DNA from: Pseudomonas sp. NC02
GTDB taxonomy: Bacteria > Pseudomonadota > Gammaproteobacteria > Pseudomonadales > Pseudomonadaceae
DNA: 64,000 nt
Assembly (NCBI RefSeq): GCF_002874965.1
Contig: NZ_CP025624.1
Coordinates: forward strand, 3,038,001 to 3,102,000
Direction of reading: 5' to 3'
The position numbers and the translations under genes were made by a program. Of this stretch, positions 38,295 to 47,291 are shown piece after piece. The first letter of the stretch is position 1; the number at the start of each line of letters is the position of its first letter. The notes beneath the pieces are model-generated. The model was given only the letters and a program-made list of their open reading frames with translations. It had not been told where the DNA came from and searched no databases.

Positions 38295-40525
38295 GTTTTA
38301 CAAGCAAAGAACCGCTGCAGGAAAAGTTGAGTGTGATGCCCAAGCCTGCTGATATCGAAGCCCTGGTGCGGGCCGAGCACCATGATCCATTCTCGATCCT
38401 GGGTCCCCATGACGACGAGCAGGGCGGCCAGTTCATTCGTGCCTTCCTGCCGGAAGCACTGAGTGTCCAGGTCCTGGCTCGCGACAGCGGCGAGCACATC
38501 GGCAGCCTCGATGCGACCCAGGTGCCGGGCTTGTTTGTCGGGCATTTCGGCAGCCGTCAGGCGTACTTGCTGAAGATCCAGTGGGCCGGTGGCGAACAGA
38601 TCACCGAAGACCCTTACAGCTTCCAGCAACTGCTGCTGGGGGAGATGGACCTGTACCTGTTTGCCGAAGGCAATCACCGCGACCTGAGCAGTTGCCTCGG
38701 GGCACAAGTGACCAGCGTCGACGGTGTCCAGGGCGTGCGTTTTGCGGTATGGGCACCGAATGCCCGCCGGGTCTCGGTGGTGGGCGACTTCAATATCTGG
38801 GACGGGCGCCGTCATCCGATGCGCCTGCGCCATCCGTCCGGGGTGTGGGAGATTTTCATCCCGCGCCTGCAACCCGGCGCGGCCTACAAGTATGAAATCC
38901 TCGGTGCCCACGGGATTCTGCCGCTCAAGGCCGACCCCATGGCCCTGGCCACGCAACTGCCGCCGGATACTGCGTCCAAGGTCGCTTCGCCGCTGCAGGT
39001 CGACTGGCAGGACCACGACTGGATGCAATCGCGCAGCGAGCGACAAAAGCCTAGCGCACCCTTGTCGATCTACGAGTTGCATGCCGGTTCCTGGCAGTGC
39101 GAGCTGGATGAAGTCGGCGAGGTGTCCCGCCAGTACAGTTGGCGCGAGCTGACCGAGCGGTTGATCCCTTATGTACAGCAGTTGGGCTTCACCCATATCG
39201 AACTGATGCCGATCATGGAGCACCCGTTCGGCGGCTCGTGGGGTTATCAGGCGCTGTCGCAATTTGCCCCGACGGCACGTTTCGGCTCGCCGGAGGATTT
39301 CGCGTTTTTCGTCAACGCCTGCCATCAGGCCGACATCGGCGTGATCCTGGATTGGGTGCCGGCGCATTTCCCCACCGATACCCACGGCCTGGCGCAATTC
39401 GACGGCACCGCGCTGTACGAATACGCCAACCCGCTGGAAGGCTTCCACCAGGATTGGGACACTCTGATCTACAACCTCGGGCGCACCGAAGTCCATGGCT
39501 TCATGCTGGCGTCGGCGTTGCACTGGCTTAAGCATTTCCATATCGACGGCCTGCGGGTGGATGCCGTGGCGTCGATGCTGTATCGCGACTATTCGCGCAA
39601 GGCCGGTGAATGGGTGCCGAACCGCCACGGTGGTCGTGAAAACCTCGAAGCTATCGACTTCCTGCGCCACCTCAACGATGTCGTTGCCCTTGAGGCCCCC
39701 GGCGCGCTGGTGATCGCCGAGGAGTCCACCGCATGGCCGGGCGTAAGCCAGCCGACCCAACAGGGCGGCCTGGGGTTCAACTACAAGTGGAACATGGGCT
39801 GGATGCACGATTCGCTGCACTACATCCAGCAGGACCCGGTGTACCGTGCCCATCACCACAACGAGCTGAGTTTCGGCCTGGTGTATGCCTGGTCCGAGCG
39901 TTTTATCCTGCCGATTTCCCACGATGAAGTGGTGCACGGCAAACACTCGTTGATCGACAAGATGCCCGGCGACCGCTGGCAGAAATTTGCCAACCTGCGG
40001 GCATACCTGAGCTTCATGTGGATGCACCCGGGCAAGAAGCTGCTGTTCATGGGCTGCGAGTTCGGCCAATGGCGCGAGTGGAACCACGATCAGCAACTGG
40101 ACTGGTACCTGCTGCAATACCCCGAACACCGGGGCGTGCAGAAACTGGTGGGCGACCTCAACCGTCTGTACCGCGAAGAGCCGGCGCTGCATGACCAGGA
40201 CGACGCGCCACAGGGCTTCCAGTGGTTGATTGGGGATGACGCGATCAACAGCGTCTACGCCTGGTTGCGCTGGAGCAAGGACGGCAGGCCGGTGCTGGTA
40301 GTGGCCAACTTCACGCCGGTGCCGCGTGAGGCCTACAAGGTCGGCGTGCCGTTTGCCGGGCGCTGGAGCGAGGTGATCAACAGCGATGCCGACACCTATG
40401 CCGGTTCCAACTTCGGCAACGGTGGCGGGGCGTTTACGGAGGAGGAGCCCAGGCATGGGCAGCCGTTGTCGCTGTCGTTGAACCTGCCGCCATTGGGCGT
40501 GCTGATCCTGCGACCGGACGCCTGA
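38291..40525 (+). CDS. glgB: 1,4-alpha-glucan branching enzyme
   Basis: A 744-residue GH13_9 enzyme that makes alpha-1,6 branches in glucan. Two N-terminal CBM48-like modules ([37 protein letters not shown]) precede the barrel, with [10 protein letters not shown], the nucleophile D424 in [16 protein letters not shown], acid E477 in VIAEEST, and the [10 protein letters not shown] segment. The length matches long-form GlgB (about 730). It overlaps treS-mak by four bases, so glgE, treS-mak and glgB form one + strand unit, followed by a REPIN. Confidence 0.97.
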   Translation: MSFTSKEPLQEKLSVMPKPADIEALVRAEHHDPFSILGPHDDEQGGQFIRAFLPEALSVQVLARDSGEHIGSLDATQVPGLFVGHFGSRQAYLLKIQWAGGEQITEDPYSFQQLLLGEMDLYLFAEGNHRDLSSCLGAQVTSVDGVQGVRFAVWAPNARRVSVVGDFNIWDGRRHPMRLRHPSGVWEIFIPRLQPGAAYKYEILGAHGILPLKADPMALATQLPPDTASKVASPLQVDWQDHDWMQSRSERQKPSAPLSIYELHAGSWQCELDEVGEVSRQYSWRELTERLIPYVQQLGFTHIELMPIMEHPFGGSWGYQALSQFAPTARFGSPEDFAFFVNACHQADIGVILDWVPAHFPTDTHGLAQFDGTALYEYANPLEGFHQDWDTLIYNLGRTEVHGFMLASALHWLKHFHIDGLRVDAVASMLYRDYSRKAGEWVPNRHGGRENLEAIDFLRHLNDVVALEAPGALVIAEESTAWPGVSQPTQQGGLGFNYKWNMGWMHDSLHYIQQDPVYRAHHHNELSFGLVYAWSERFILPISHDEVVHGKHSLIDKMPGDRWQKFANLRAYLSFMWMHPGKKLLFMGCEFGQWREWNHDQQLDWYLLQYPEHRGVQKLVGDLNRLYREEPALHDQDDAPQGFQWLIGDDAINSVYAWLRWSKDGRPVLVVANFTPVPREAYKVGVPFAGRWSEVINSDADTYAGSNFGNGGGAFTEEEPRHGQPLSLSLNLPPLGVLILRPDA

Positions 40526-40547
40526 TTTCCAGACGATGAAGACCCCA

Positions 40548-40636
40548 TGTGGGAGCGGGCTTGCTCGCGAATGCGCAGTACCAGTGCCAGATTTTTTGGC
40601 TGACACACTGCATTCGCGAGCAAGCCCGCTCCCACA
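40548..40636. repeat. REPIN, copy 4
   Basis: Inverted REP pair (TGTGGGAGCGGGCTTGCTCG ... CGAGCAAGCCCGCTCCCACA) between the convergent ends of glgB and the autotransporter gene; it may act as a bidirectional transcription barrier. Confidence 0.92.
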
Positions 40637-40654
40637 GTGGGGATGTGTTGTGGC

Positions 40655-43240
40655 TTAGAAGTCGACCCTTATGCCAATCGTGCCTTTGCGCCCATTCAGC
40701 TGATTACTGTCCAGATTGCTGTTGTACCCCACCTCGCCATACACACTGACCGTACTCGATACCTGCAGCGTTGCCCCGGTGCTGACGTCCAGCGTGGTGG
40801 ATTTCTGTTCGGTGTTGATGTCCGTGCTGTCATTGAACGTGACAGTGTTATTCCCGGCGCTGGCGTGCCACACGTTGGTACGCACATAAGGCAGCAGGGG
40901 CATGCCGCTCACGCTGTAGCTGCCCTTGAGGCGGACACCGAGACGAGTGACGACGTTAGTGTCGGCGCGGAATGAGACATCCGAGATTCCGTCGTTCTGG
41001 CTGTCCACATAGCTTCTATCGACAATCACCTGGGCCTGCGGCTCGACCTCCCACTGTTCAGACACCGCAAACGGCATTCCCACCTCCACAGACCCCAGCA
41101 CGTTGTGGCCCTTGGTTGGGAGTTTGACGCCCCGGTCGGATTCACTGTGGCCATCGAACCGCGTGCCCATCAGCACGACATCGATATAGGCGCGGTTGGC
41201 GCCGATGAGCGTCCAATACGCGCCCAGGCTGTCACCGCGCAGGGTGGTGTTGCCGGCGCCCTTGCCCTGAAAACCGCCATTGAAACCCGCCACATTGCCG
41301 GTCAGGCGGCTGTGGCCGACAAAGAAGCCGAAGCGTTGGGTCAGGCCAGCGTCGTTGGTCCAGGCATACAGGTCAGTGCCAACCTGGAAACCGGACAGGG
41401 AGCTGTCCAGCGACGGGCTGACGGTGCCGGCGAATGATTGCCGCGTGCTGCTGCCATACACCCGGCCCCAACCGGCCGCTAAAGCGCCAGGTTGACGTTG
41501 CAGGCTTTGGTCGCCCATGCGTTCGTGGTAGGTGCCCAGCATGCCCTGGACCATCTGCTGCACGGCGGGAAACAACACGGCATACACCGGGACTTCCGGG
41601 CGATAGATGGGTATGGGTTCTTCTCCCGGGAAAATCCCCGGGAGGTCCGGCGTGCCATCGGCGGGGACGGGGGGGAGAATGCCCACTGGGTCGTCAGGAT
41701 CCTCAGGGTTGGGCAGCGGCGGCGCCACCACCGAGGACCGCAGGAACCAGTTTTGCCCGGTGCCCGGCGTTACGCCTCCTTTGAACAGGTAGTACTCATA
41801 GGCGCCTGCGGAAACGGATCCACCGCGCAGGGTAAACGCCAGGTCGCTGCTCGTGGCACCGTTAAGCGCTTCAACCACCTGGATGCCGTTCTGCAGCGTC
41901 ATGGCGCCGGGGCCGGCAAGGTTGGTGACGGTGATGGTAGTGCCGCCTTGCAGCGTGCCCTGGCTGACTACCAGCTTGTCACTGGCCGAGCCGTCGGCGC
42001 CGAGTACCGATTGCAGCGCCAGTTCGCCACCATTGCCGGTGTAGTTGCCGTTGACCGTCAGGCTGTCGGTGGCGCTGGAACTGCCGGTGGTCATGTCGAT
42101 CAGGCCGCCGTTGTTCAGGTTGGCTGGTTGCCCGGCCGTGAAGGGGCTGATGCTGCCCTGTGTTACCTGCAGGGCGGCGCTGCCAAAAATATTCAGGGTA
42201 CCGGTGGCCGTAGCGCTGTCACCGAGCTTGAAGTCGCCGCCCAGGGTCAGGCGCGAATTGTTGTCCAGGTTGACGGTTTCCCAGTTGACATAGCGGGTTG
42301 GCGTGGCGGATCGGGTGTTGTCGAAGGTCAGGGTGTCGTTACCCAAACCACCATCCAGAAGTGGTGTGGAGGCCAGGGTGGTTTCGGTCAGGTTGAGCAG
42401 GAAACCCCTGTCAGCGCCATCACCCATGAGGATTTCCTTATGGATCAGACCGCCGCCTTCCCAAGTGAACTCATCGTTGCCAAAGCTGGCGAGGATCTGC
42501 CCACTTATTTCCCCTCCGCTGACGTTGATGATGTCGTCGCCGCCGCTGACGCTGATGTTGCCACCAACCGTTCCTCCGGACACCAGGATGGTGTCGTTTC
42601 CGAAGCCAGTAACGAGGTTGCCGATGATCGCTCCACCCCGCAGGTCAAACAGGTTGTTGTCGAGCTTCATGTCGACCCGTCCGATGCTGCCACCGGTCAT
42701 CAGCGCTACATCTCCATCTTCAAAAGCGCCGACAATCCTGCCACTGCTCATGGTGAACTCGTCACGGCCGTCGCCCTGAGCCAGTGAGGCGACGGTGCCA
42801 CCGCTCTGGAAGTACTGGTCTACCCCGTCACCCTGAGAGATTGCACCGGAGCTGCCGCCGCTGATTTGCGCAATATCACCGCCCGCGCCTTGCGTCACCG
42901 TGCCGGAGATATTGCCATTGAACAGTTGGAAAATATTTCTTCCGTCACCTTGATTGATCGCACCGTTGATCGCGCCGGAATCCATCGTGACCCGATCATC
43001 TCCCGCGCCATAAGTCACGTTGCCGACGATGATGCCGGTGCCGCCGACGGGGAACTCAAGGATGTTGCTTCCTTGTAAATCCGTCAGCGCGCCAGCACTG
43101 CCATCGCTGCACAGGGTGGTGTCGTTGCCTGCGGTTATGACCAACGTACAGGCGGCCTGCGCGGGGAGAGGCCAATTGAGCAACAGCGTCGTCACGCTGC
43201 AGACGCTCAGATACGTCACTGATGAAAACCGCGTGCTCAT
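40655..43240 (-). CDS. Type V autotransporter, beta-helix passenger
   Basis: An 861-residue surface protein. A signal peptide (VCSVTTLLLNWPLPAQA) is followed by a passenger made of short degenerate repeats of the form GxIxGxxxxGxGDDxxxxSGG over about residues 50-290, as expected for a right-handed beta-helix. Then come a beta-solenoid/pertactin-like part, a Pro/Asp/Glu-rich linker (around PLPNPEDPDDPVGILPPVP) and a C-terminal beta-barrel of about 270 residues (from ALAAGWGRVYGSS) ending IGIRVDF with the terminal aromatic needed for barrel assembly. GGGAGGG lies seven bases before the ATG at 43240; an upstream ATG (43282) is less likely. No protease or lipase motif is visible; adhesion is possible. 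A different upstream region separates it from the PIG-L gene. Confidence 0.92.
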   Translation of the reverse strand: MSTRFSSVTYLSVCSVTTLLLNWPLPAQAACTLVITAGNDTTLCSDGSAGALTDLQGSNILEFPVGGTGIIVGNVTYGAGDDRVTMDSGAINGAINQGDGRNIFQLFNGNISGTVTQGAGGDIAQISGGSSGAISQGDGVDQYFQSGGTVASLAQGDGRDEFTMSSGRIVGAFEDGDVALMTGGSIGRVDMKLDNNLFDLRGGAIIGNLVTGFGNDTILVSGGTVGGNISVSGGDDIINVSGGEISGQILASFGNDEFTWEGGGLIHKEILMGDGADRGFLLNLTETTLASTPLLDGGLGNDTLTFDNTRSATPTRYVNWETVNLDNNSRLTLGGDFKLGDSATATGTLNIFGSAALQVTQGSISPFTAGQPANLNNGGLIDMTTGSSSATDSLTVNGNYTGNGGELALQSVLGADGSASDKLVVSQGTLQGGTTITVTNLAGPGAMTLQNGIQVVEALNGATSSDLAFTLRGGSVSAGAYEYYLFKGGVTPGTGQNWFLRSSVVAPPLPNPEDPDDPVGILPPVPADGTPDLPGIFPGEEPIPIYRPEVPVYAVLFPAVQQMVQGMLGTYHERMGDQSLQRQPGALAAGWGRVYGSSTRQSFAGTVSPSLDSSLSGFQVGTDLYAWTNDAGLTQRFGFFVGHSRLTGNVAGFNGGFQGKGAGNTTLRGDSLGAYWTLIGANRAYIDVVLMGTRFDGHSESDRGVKLPTKGHNVLGSVEVGMPFAVSEQWEVEPQAQVIVDRSYVDSQNDGISDVSFRADTNVVTRLGVRLKGSYSVSGMPLLPYVRTNVWHASAGNNTVTFNDSTDINTEQKSTTLDVSTGATLQVSSTVSVYGEVGYNSNLDSNQLNGRKGTIGIRVDF

Positions 43241-43335
43241 GATTCGCCCTCCCTGCAAGCCGGTGTTCCAAGCTAGCCACACAGAGAGAGCGTTCGCTAC
43301 TGTCAGAAGTTACAGGTATAGACGAGTGGGTGCGC

Positions 43336-44097
43336 CTACAAAAACACAATCTCATAGGGCTCGCGCATGCGCTCCAGCAGCACCTGCGCCAGGATCGGCG
43401 CCAGGCCGATTTCCGGGTCGCCTGCCAGTTGGCTGGCATAGGCGTGGGCGGCGTGCAGCTTGCGGGCGACGCTCCAGGTGTCGAGCCGCACCTTGCGCGC
43501 GCGCTGCCAGGGGATGGCGGCGGTTTCCCGAAGCGGCCAGTGCCACGCCCAGATCGGCAGTTCGTGCAAGCGCACGCCCTTGACTGCGCAGGCTTTGGCA
43601 GCGGCACGGCCGACGGCGTCGTGGTCGTCATTGCCGTCGTTGCGCCAGGTGGTGAACACCACGTCGCCGGGTTGCAGGTAGCGCGCAATGAACTGGCTCA
43701 TTTGCTGTTCCCGCGCGGCCAGGGCGTTGTCGGCGAAACCGCCGCGGATCCATTTCAGGCTGTGCAGGGGCACGCCCAGGCGGCGCAGGGCTTCGACACT
43801 TTCCTGGGGCCGCACCACGCTCAAGCGTTTGGCCGGCCACACGGCAGACCCCGGATGGCTGGCGCTGCCGTCGGTGATGGAGATCAGTTGCAGGGAGTAT
43901 TCAAGGGTGCTGAGCAATTGCAGCAGACCGCCGCAGGCGATCACTTCATCGCCGGGATGCGGGGCGATGATCACCACGCGGGTGCCCTTGGGCACCAGGG
44001 TTGCGGGGTTGATGGCAGGGATTTGCGCGAGTTGCGGGGCGCTGTTCCAGATTTGCGCGGGGCCCCGGCGGTTGTCACTTAACAGTGCAGGCTTCAT
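43336..44097 (-). CDS. PIG-L family deacetylase-like protein with altered active site
   Basis: A 253-residue LmbE/PIG-L-fold protein. Normal family members use Zn2+ bound by a PHPDDE motif and a distant HxxH. Here the first motif is APHPGDEVIACGG (H47, G49, D50) and the second is DGNDDHDAVG (N156, H159). Relative to its paralogue at 45537, the first Asp (the general base in MshB) is Gly and the first His is Asn, while three likely metal ligands (H47, D50, H159) remain. The protein may be inactive, regulatory, or work differently. AAGGA precedes the ATG at 44097. It lies 187 bases beyond the coupled cassette on the same strand. Confidence 0.85.
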   Translation of the reverse strand: MKPALLSDNRRGPAQIWNSAPQLAQIPAINPATLVPKGTRVVIIAPHPGDEVIACGGLLQLLSTLEYSLQLISITDGSASHPGSAVWPAKRLSVVRPQESVEALRRLGVPLHSLKWIRGGFADNALAAREQQMSQFIARYLQPGDVVFTTWRNDGNDDHDAVGRAAAKACAVKGVRLHELPIWAWHWPLRETAAIPWQRARKVRLDTWSVARKLHAAHAYASQLAGDPEIGLAPILAQVLLERMREPYEIVFL

Positions 44098-44284
44098 GGG
44101 TGTCACGTCCTTGTTTATCGGTGGTGCAGGCCGTACCCCGTTGACGGGACGGCTCTTGTGGTACGCGAGCGTCAGGTACTGCACGCTCGCGGCGCGACGG
44201 CGTTCCAACCCTGGATTGCCGTGCAAGGAACAGTGATGATAGTTATGAATTGCCGCTTTAACACCGCCGGGTGTCGCAATTTTT

Positions 44285-44944
44285 TCAGGAGGCCTGCATC
44301 AGGCTCTTCAGGTAATCACCGAAGCCGCCCTGGGCGCGACAATCCAGGCGGGCACTGGTAATCACCTGGGGCGAGTGGCTCCAGGCAATGGAAGCCCCGC
44401 AGCGCTCCAACTGGCGCACCAGCTCCACGTCTTCATGGCAGGGCAGGGGCTCGAAACCGCCGGCCCGCACGTAGGCGCCGGCACTGACGCCCAGGTTGGC
44501 GCCGTGGATATGCCGATGCCCGTCCCGGGCGGTGTAGGCCTGGTGATAACGGATCTGCGCCGCCGGGTCGAAGCCCTCGCTCCAGGCGTCCACCGTCACC
44601 GTGCCGCACACCGCATCCACGCCCAGGGCCAGTTGCGCCACCAGCCAATCGGGAGCGACGCGGCTGTCGGCGTCGGTGCAGGAAATCCAGCGCGCGCCGT
44701 TATTAAGCAGGTGCCGCGCACCCACGCCGCGCACGTGGCCCACGTTTCGCGCCTGCACTTCCAGGCTGTGCACCTGGTATTCGCGGGCGATCATGGCGCT
44801 GCGGTCGCTGCAGCTGTCGAGCACTGTCAGAATCTGCACCTCTTCACCCAGCAGGCCCGGATGACTGGCGGCGACCATCGCAGCTTTCAGGCATTCGGGC
44901 AGCAGTTTTTCTTCGTTATGCACGGGTATCAGGATGCCGATCAT
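44285..44944 (-). CDS. Family 2 glycosyltransferase
   Basis: A 219-residue soluble GT-A-fold enzyme without membrane segments. It has IPVHNEEKLLPECL at the start, the sugar-nucleotide metal motif in CTDADSRVAPDWL, and GGFEPLPCHEDVELVRQLER, where the ED pair is the usual acceptor/base region. It should move a sugar from a nucleotide donor to an unknown acceptor. The ATG overlaps the stop of the methyltransferase gene by four bases and has GGAGGG at the right distance, so it is the last member of the coupled cassette behind glgX. Confidence 0.9.
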   Translation of the reverse strand: MIGILIPVHNEEKLLPECLKAAMVAASHPGLLGEEVQILTVLDSCSDRSAMIAREYQVHSLEVQARNVGHVRGVGARHLLNNGARWISCTDADSRVAPDWLVAQLALGVDAVCGTVTVDAWSEGFDPAAQIRYHQAYTARDGHRHIHGANLGVSAGAYVRAGGFEPLPCHEDVELVRQLERCGASIAWSHSPQVITSARLDCRAQGGFGDYLKSLMQAS

Positions 44945-45540
44945 CGCAGTCCCTCCAGGGTCGCAACCGTGGTGCCGTCGCGGCTCCACAAATCCAGTAG
45001 AAAATCGCTTTCGTGATGCTGCGCCAGATGTGGCATGCCCAGGCGCTGGCCGAGGCGCGCATGCACCTGTTCGGCGGTCTGCGGGCAGCCTTCGATGATC
45101 GGGCGCCAGTGGCAGGCGAGGATTTGTCCGTCAGGCGTCAGGGAGGCGAGAGCGCGATCGATCAGCCCATCGAAATCCTTCGGGTCCAGGTAGTAGCAAA
45201 GCTCGCTGAGCACGATCAGCTCGAAGGTTTCGCTGGGCCATTGCTGCGGCAGGCGGCTCTGCTGCACGGTGGCGTGGGTGAAGCCGCGCAGCCGCGCCTG
45301 TGCGAGGCTGACCGCCGCTTGTGCCGTGTCACAGCAGAGCAGGCGGTCACAGCGCGGGGCCAGCTCGAAGCTCAGTTCGCCATTGGCGCAGCCGGGTTCA
45401 AAGATCGAGGCATAGCGCGGCCGGGTCAGCAGCGCCAGGGTCAGGGCCCGCTTGCGCTGTTCATACCAGCGTTGCCGAAAGGCCCAAGGATCGTCGTTGC
45501 CGGCAAACAGCTCGTCGAAATAGGGCGTGGCGACACTCAT
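44941..45540 (-). CDS. NodS-like SAM-dependent methyltransferase
   Basis: A 199-residue class I methyltransferase. It opens YFDELFAGNDDPWAFRQRWYEQRKR, a signature seen in nodulation protein S-type N-methyltransferases, then has SAM motif I (IFEPGCANGELSFELA), an acidic residue in motif II (LLCCDTAQAAV), and IVLSELCYYLDPKDF. NodS methylates the deacetylated amino sugar of Nod factors. Here the gene is joined by ATGA overlaps to a deacetylase before it and a glycosyltransferase after it, which makes N-methylation of a deacetylated amino group an attractive but unproven guess. Confidence 0.88.
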   Translation of the reverse strand: MSVATPYFDELFAGNDDPWAFRQRWYEQRKRALTLALLTRPRYASIFEPGCANGELSFELAPRCDRLLCCDTAQAAVSLAQARLRGFTHATVQQSRLPQQWPSETFELIVLSELCYYLDPKDFDGLIDRALASLTPDGQILACHWRPIIEGCPQTAEQVHARLGQRLGMPHLAQHHESDFLLDLWSRDGTTVATLEGLR

Positions 45541-46295
45541 ACGAACACCACTTCAAAAGGTTGCAGCAGGCGCTCCAGCACATAGGGCGCGAGCACCGGT
45601 GGCAGGCCGATCTGCGGGTCGCCTTCCAACTGGCTGGCGAAGGCATGGATGGCGTGCCGTTTACGGGCCACGGCTTCAGGTGTCAGGGGGATTTTACGAG
45701 CGCGATCCCAGGGCACCTGGCTGTCTTCCGGGGTTGCCCAATGCCAGGTCCACACGGGCAGCTCGAGCAAGGTTGCGCCCACCGCCCGGGTCGCCTTGGC
45801 ACTGGCACGGCCCACGGCCTCGTGGTCGCAATGACCGTCTTCGCGCCAGGTGGTGAAGACCACGTCGCCGGGCTTGAGGTAACGCTCGATGAAGCGGCTC
45901 AGGTCTTCTTCACCTGCGGCGACCTGGCTGTCGCTGAACCCGGCCCGCAACCATTTCAGGCTGTGCAACGGCAATCCCAGCCGGTGCAGGGCCTGCGCCG
46001 ACTCTTGCGGCCGCACCACGCTCAGGCGTTCCACCGGCCAGCGGCGCGAGCCGGGATGACTGGCGCTGCCGTCGGTGACGGAGATCAGCAGGATAGGGCG
46101 ATCCAGTGCGGCAAGGCCTTGCAGCAGGCCGCCGCAGCCCAGGACTTCGTCATCCGGATGTGGCGCGATGATCACGGCGCGGCTGCCTTCAGGCACCAGT
46201 TCGGCAATGTCTACGCAAGGCAGCTCGGCCAGTCGCGACGAGCTTTGCCACACATGCAAGGGCGTGCCCTGGCCGACGATTGGATTGATCTTCAT
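45537..46295 (-). CDS. PIG-L family N-deacetylase (complete active site)
   Basis: A 252-residue LmbE/PIG-L deacetylase with intact motifs: APHPDDEVLGCGG (H46, D48, D49) and DGHCDHEAVG (H155, H158). Enzymes of this family remove an acetyl group from GlcNAc-type sugars in small glycosides (GlcNAc-Ins in mycothiol, GlcNAc-malate in bacillithiol, GlcNAc-PI). It has no signal peptide, so acts in the cytoplasm. I start at 46295 because GGGA lies at a usable distance; the ATG at 46304 has its ribosome binding site directly adjacent. The start overlaps the stop of the acyl-CoA dehydrogenase-like gene, and its own stop overlaps the methyltransferase start. Confidence 0.9.
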   Translation of the reverse strand: MKINPIVGQGTPLHVWQSSSRLAELPCVDIAELVPEGSRAVIIAPHPDDEVLGCGGLLQGLAALDRPILLISVTDGSASHPGSRRWPVERLSVVRPQESAQALHRLGLPLHSLKWLRAGFSDSQVAAGEEDLSRFIERYLKPGDVVFTTWREDGHCDHEAVGRASAKATRAVGATLLELPVWTWHWATPEDSQVPWDRARKIPLTPEAVARKRHAIHAFASQLEGDPQIGLPPVLAPYVLERLLQPFEVVFV

Positions 46296-47290
46296 AGTTC
46301 CCATCTCCCTGGGCGCTCATCGGCGACTTGTTGACCAAGGGCGGCCAGGTCGCGCTCGGCATGACTTTGCCGCAGGTACACCGGCAAGTCGGCCATCAAC
46401 TGGGCAAAATGCGGGTCCTTGCAATACGGCCCGGCGCCCAGTGCTCGGCCGACATGGTGAATCACCTGGTCGACGGTTTCTTCGATACAGGCCCGTGCCT
46501 GTTGTGCCAGCAGCCGGGCATCTGCCTTGGGCTGCCGGTCGATATGGGTGGCGCTGTCGCGCAGCACACAGGCCGCGCTGTGCAAGGCACTGTCGACGCT
46601 GCCAAGGTGCGCCAGGGCGTGGGGCTCCGGGCGTTTTGCGCACTGCTCGCGCAAGGCCTCCGCCAAGCGTTGTGCCGCGCCGTACCAGCAGGCGGCGATG
46701 CCGATGCCGCCTTGCCAGAAGCCCGGGCGCGCCAAATAGTCCCCAGGCTTGCCGATGGCCAGGCCAACGGCGTCGTGGAAAAGCACTTCAACGCTGCCCG
46801 TAGCGGCCATGCCCACGGCGGCCCAGCCCTCATCGGTGACGGTTACGCCGGGCTGGTGCATTTGCACTGCAACCAGTTGCTGGCGATCCTCTTCATCCCA
46901 CGCCGTGAGCAACCCGTGGCTGACCACCGCCGCGCCCGAGCACCAGGCCTTGCGGCCCTCCAGCCGCACACGTTGGCCGTCACGCCGGATCCGCACCTTG
47001 GCGGTGGGCGGTTCGGCCGCCCACATGCCCCACGTGCTGCCAACCGGCGGCAAGGGGCTGTCGAGTTCAGCGATGATCGCCAGGGCGTCCGTGTGGCCTT
47101 CAAACAATTTGCACAACCGCAGGTCATGGCCGGCGACTTGCGCCAGCCGGCTGAAGCGTTCCAACGTTTGCCCGCTGCCCGGCAAGGGCAACTGGTCCAG
47201 GCCTTCCTCCACCAAAGCCCTCAGCGCAGCGCCAAGGGCCTGGGTGTCCGGGTAATCCCGGTAGCCGCGAAGAAACTCATGCAAGGCCAT
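46292..47290 (-). CDS. Acyl-CoA dehydrogenase-like flavoprotein, short
   Basis: A 332-residue protein with acyl-CoA dehydrogenase character: STWGMWAAEPPTAKVRIRRDGQRVRLEGRKAWCSGA corresponds to the central beta domain (substrate and FAD contact), and helical segments follow, ending QSHAERDLAALGQQV, a typical C-terminal ACAD region. It is shorter than usual (about 380-400), mainly at the N-terminal helical domain, and I cannot place the catalytic glutamate with confidence. The ATG at 47290 lies one base after the glgX stop, so it is probably co-transcribed with the trehalose genes. The physiological substrate is unlikely to be a plain fatty acyl-CoA given its neighbours. Confidence 0.82.
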   Translation of the reverse strand: MALHEFLRGYRDYPDTQALGAALRALVEEGLDQLPLPGSGQTLERFSRLAQVAGHDLRLCKLFEGHTDALAIIAELDSPLPPVGSTWGMWAAEPPTAKVRIRRDGQRVRLEGRKAWCSGAAVVSHGLLTAWDEEDRQQLVAVQMHQPGVTVTDEGWAAVGMAATGSVEVLFHDAVGLAIGKPGDYLARPGFWQGGIGIAACWYGAAQRLAEALREQCAKRPEPHALAHLGSVDSALHSAACVLRDSATHIDRQPKADARLLAQQARACIEETVDQVIHHVGRALGAGPYCKDPHFAQLMADLPVYLRQSHAERDLAALGQQVADERPGRWEL

Positions 47291-47291
47291 G

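Noticed and set aside
38180..40606. 808-codon minus-strand frame opposite glgB
   Set aside because: Antisense shadow that also runs through the REPIN; glgB has complete GH13 motifs.
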